Assembly: GCA_963921795.1 (NCBI GenBank)
Contig: OY997652.1
Coordinates: 64,216,529 to 64,280,528, forward strand
Direction: 5' to 3'
Length of the DNA: 64,000 bases
Source of the DNA: Nannobrachium achirus
Lineage: Eukaryota > Chordata > Actinopteri > Myctophiformes > Myctophidae
In this document: piece after piece, positions 62,375-64,000 of the stretch
Numbering within the stretch: the stretch's first letter is position 1
Layout of the letters: each line of letters starts with the position of its first letter
Position numbers and translations under genes: made by a program
Notes under the pieces: generated by a model
Databases searched by the model: none
What the model was told of the DNA's origin: nothing
What the model saw: the letters and a program-made list of their open reading frames with translations, nothing else

Positions 62375-63978
62375 TTGTGGGCTCGCCTATAGGCGAGCAC
62401 ACTTTAGATATTGTCATTATTTCTATACTATACTATACTAGTCATATAAAGTTCTCCTCAAAACTTCGGTTCCTTTCTACTCCTACATACTTAGTGAGAA
62501 AATGAAAATAAAAACATCAATGTGTTCAGTTTACAGTGGCGAAGTGTGCTATTATTTTCTATAGCAATCGGCCAAATGGTGGCGCTGTAGGAAGCCTTCG
62601 AAAGTGCGATCTTTGAACAGGTATAGCTCATGCTGTGTTATACATACAGCCATGAAACCTGTATACACTTATGCGTCTCCTCATGCCGAACAACTTTTAC
62701 CCTCTAACTTTTGACCTCTGACCTTTAGGTCTCCCACAATTCGGAATTATATGAAAAACAGTAAAAATCTATCTCCTCCTGGGATTTTCGCGTCAAGTGC
62801 ACAAAACTTTTTTCACATGAACTTTGAACCTATATCTACACAGGCTATGTGGTGAGAAGTTTGTACGTTAAATAATGATTTTTTAATAATTCAATATATA
62901 TTGCGGTTTTATGCAAATTATTCTTCGGCCTCTAAATCATACATGCAAAGTTACACGTTCATGGCATTTGGCAAAGATGTGGAGGGTTAGTCAAAGTATC
63001 ACTGAAACCAATTTTATTCCAATCGGCCAAAGGGGGGCGCTATACGAAGCGTCTGAAAATTCAAACTTCAAACGGGCATAAGTCATGACTTGTTTTGTTT
63101 GAAGACATGCAACTTGTTACACGCGTGCTTTGACTCAAGCGGAAGACATCTGTGTCGTTGTTAAGTAAGCTCCGCCCTTCGATTTTCCGCCATTTTGAGC
63201 AGTTTGTAAAACGCGTAAACCCGCTTTTTTTCTGGAATTTTCGCGTCACGTGCACAAAACTTTTTTTACGTGAACTTTGGACCGATATCTAAAGATCTGT
63301 CTGATCGGATTTCTTTAACATTGAAACATGCTTTTTTAAATAATTCAAACAATATTGCATTTTTATGCAAATTATTCTTCTGCCTCTAAAACATACATGC
63401 AAAGTCACATTTTCATGACAAAATAGTGTAGAGGGTTAGTTCAAATATCACTGAAACCAATCTTACCCCAAATGGCCAAAGGGGGGCGCTATATAATTTT
63501 GAGCAGTTTGTAAAACGCTTAAACCCGTTTTTATTCTAGGATTTTTTTTGCAATTTGCATGAAACATTCTACACACAATCTAAGGACCTTTATCTAACAT
63601 GCCTATGAAGTGCACACAAAAAAATTATAAAATAATAATAATAAATATAGCTGCAAGCAGCGATAAAGTGTCCAAAGCCAAAAACACCTCAAATCATGAA
63701 CATCATGAAATCATGAACTGGGATGTGCGTGAAATCTTGCAAGCACATTCCCAATAGGTCAAGGAACAGATACCAACCTTCTCACATTGGCCTGTTATAG
63801 CGCCACCAGCGGGTCAACTTTTGCATAACACATTTTTGGAACAAAATGGACCAATCTTTGACGTCAGTAACGTCAAAGAGAGCACTGCCTGCGATCTTGA
63901 CATTTTGTGCTTTTATAGCCATTGTTTTCTGGCTTGAAGCGAGCCCACAATTGTTTCGAAGGAACAATATTTTTCTAG
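62375..63978 (+). mobile_element. Array copy E35 (alpha, replaced patch)
   Basis: The hairpin loop is shortened (GCCTATAGGCG). The junction contains a TATAC triplication (CTATACTATACTATACTAG). It carries the same replaced patch as E22, starting GAACCTATATCTACACAGGC near 62,826. The head has a local rearrangement, ATCATGAAATCATGAACTGG near 63,702. Confidence 0.86.
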
Positions 63979-64000
63979 TGACAATATCTAACCGTCATAT
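63979..64000 (+). mobile_element. Array copy E36, first 22 bp only
   Basis: It opens with the inverted-13 junction (TGACAATATCTAACCG), so the array continues past the window edge. Confidence 0.8.

Larger units (their letters stand above)
1..64000 (+). repeat. Tandem array of a ~1.55-kb rolling-circle-like element
   Basis: The whole window is one head-to-tail array, interrupted by four insertions. Thirty-six copies are counted by the 3' signature (GCGAGCCCACAA, a hairpin, then CTAG before T). Typical spacing is 1,528-1,551 bp where the 5' hairpin is absent and 1,566-1,604 bp where it is present. All copies share one orientation. The layout within a copy is: 5' terminus, module A, module B, truncated module C, A-rich/(AAT)n tract, inverted module, CRE palindrome, 3' terminus. 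The class (non-autonomous Helitron/Helentron type) is inferred from end structure only; no replication protein is encoded. Confidence 0.9.

Noticed and set aside
1-64000. CRISPR array or prokaryotic repeat
   Set aside because: The repeat unit is 1.5 kb, not a short repeat with unique spacers. The window has no operons or compact genes, and eukaryotic transposon structures are present.

Overview
The window looks like vertebrate, probably teleost fish, repeat DNA. I find no supported protein-coding gene, tRNA, rRNA or CRISPR array. The fish assignment is an inference from the style of the repeats (modules around TGGTGGCGCTATA, AT-rich flanks, several nested DNA transposons); nothing in the window names a species.

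About 53 kb of the 64 kb is one head-to-tail array of a 1.53-1.60 kb element, in 36 copies (E1 and E36 cut by the window edges, E14 internally deleted). Every copy is in the same orientation. I place copy boundaries at a recurring 3' end: a 12-bp motif GCGAGCCCACAA, a small hairpin (ATTGTT...AACAAT), nine to ten bases, then CTAG followed by T. About half the copies begin immediately after that CTAG with TTGTGGGCTCGC, the exact reverse complement of the 12-bp motif. A terminal repeat at the 5' end, its partner set about 30 bases inside the 3' end, a 3' hairpin and CTAG|T(T) junctions are the architecture described for non-autonomous rolling-circle elements of the Helitron/Helentron group (for example DINE-1/HINE). 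No Rep, helicase or endonuclease frame is present, so the array is non-autonomous.

Inside each copy three diverged modules of about 450 bp follow one another (A, B and a truncated C), then an A-rich/(AAT)n tract, a GCTGC/GCAGC mini-hairpin, an inverted module, a CRE-containing palindrome and the 3' end. Copies fall into two sequence classes, alpha (about 15) and beta (about 17), plus three obvious mosaics (E20, E21, E22). The class is consistent from module B to the 3' end of a copy and changes at the CTAG junctions, which independently supports the chosen boundaries.

Four foreign insertions sit in the array. (1) 14,687-17,950: a 3.26-kb element with imperfect ~160-bp terminal inverted repeats, three internal direct repeats and an ATG target duplication. 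(2) 44,654-46,753: a 2.1-kb foldback palindrome with ~1-kb arms and a TTT target duplication. (3) 46,771-50,198: three tandem copies of a second, ~1-kb rolling-circle-like family with its own 9-bp asymmetric terminal repeat and CTAG ends. (4) 54,451-55,688, minus strand: an element with canonical Helitron ends (5' TC, 12-bp 3' hairpin, CTAG) inserted precisely between A and T.

The most informative observations are three copies (E5, E17, E33) of exactly 1,591 bp duplicated precisely from CTAG to CTAG in different neighbourhoods; a junction polymorphism in which a 13-base sequence lies in opposite orientations; stacked 5' termini in E2; and a regular array of strong consensus transcription-factor motifs (CRE, DR1, octamer, E-box). 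All comparisons were made by eye; identities are not computed.
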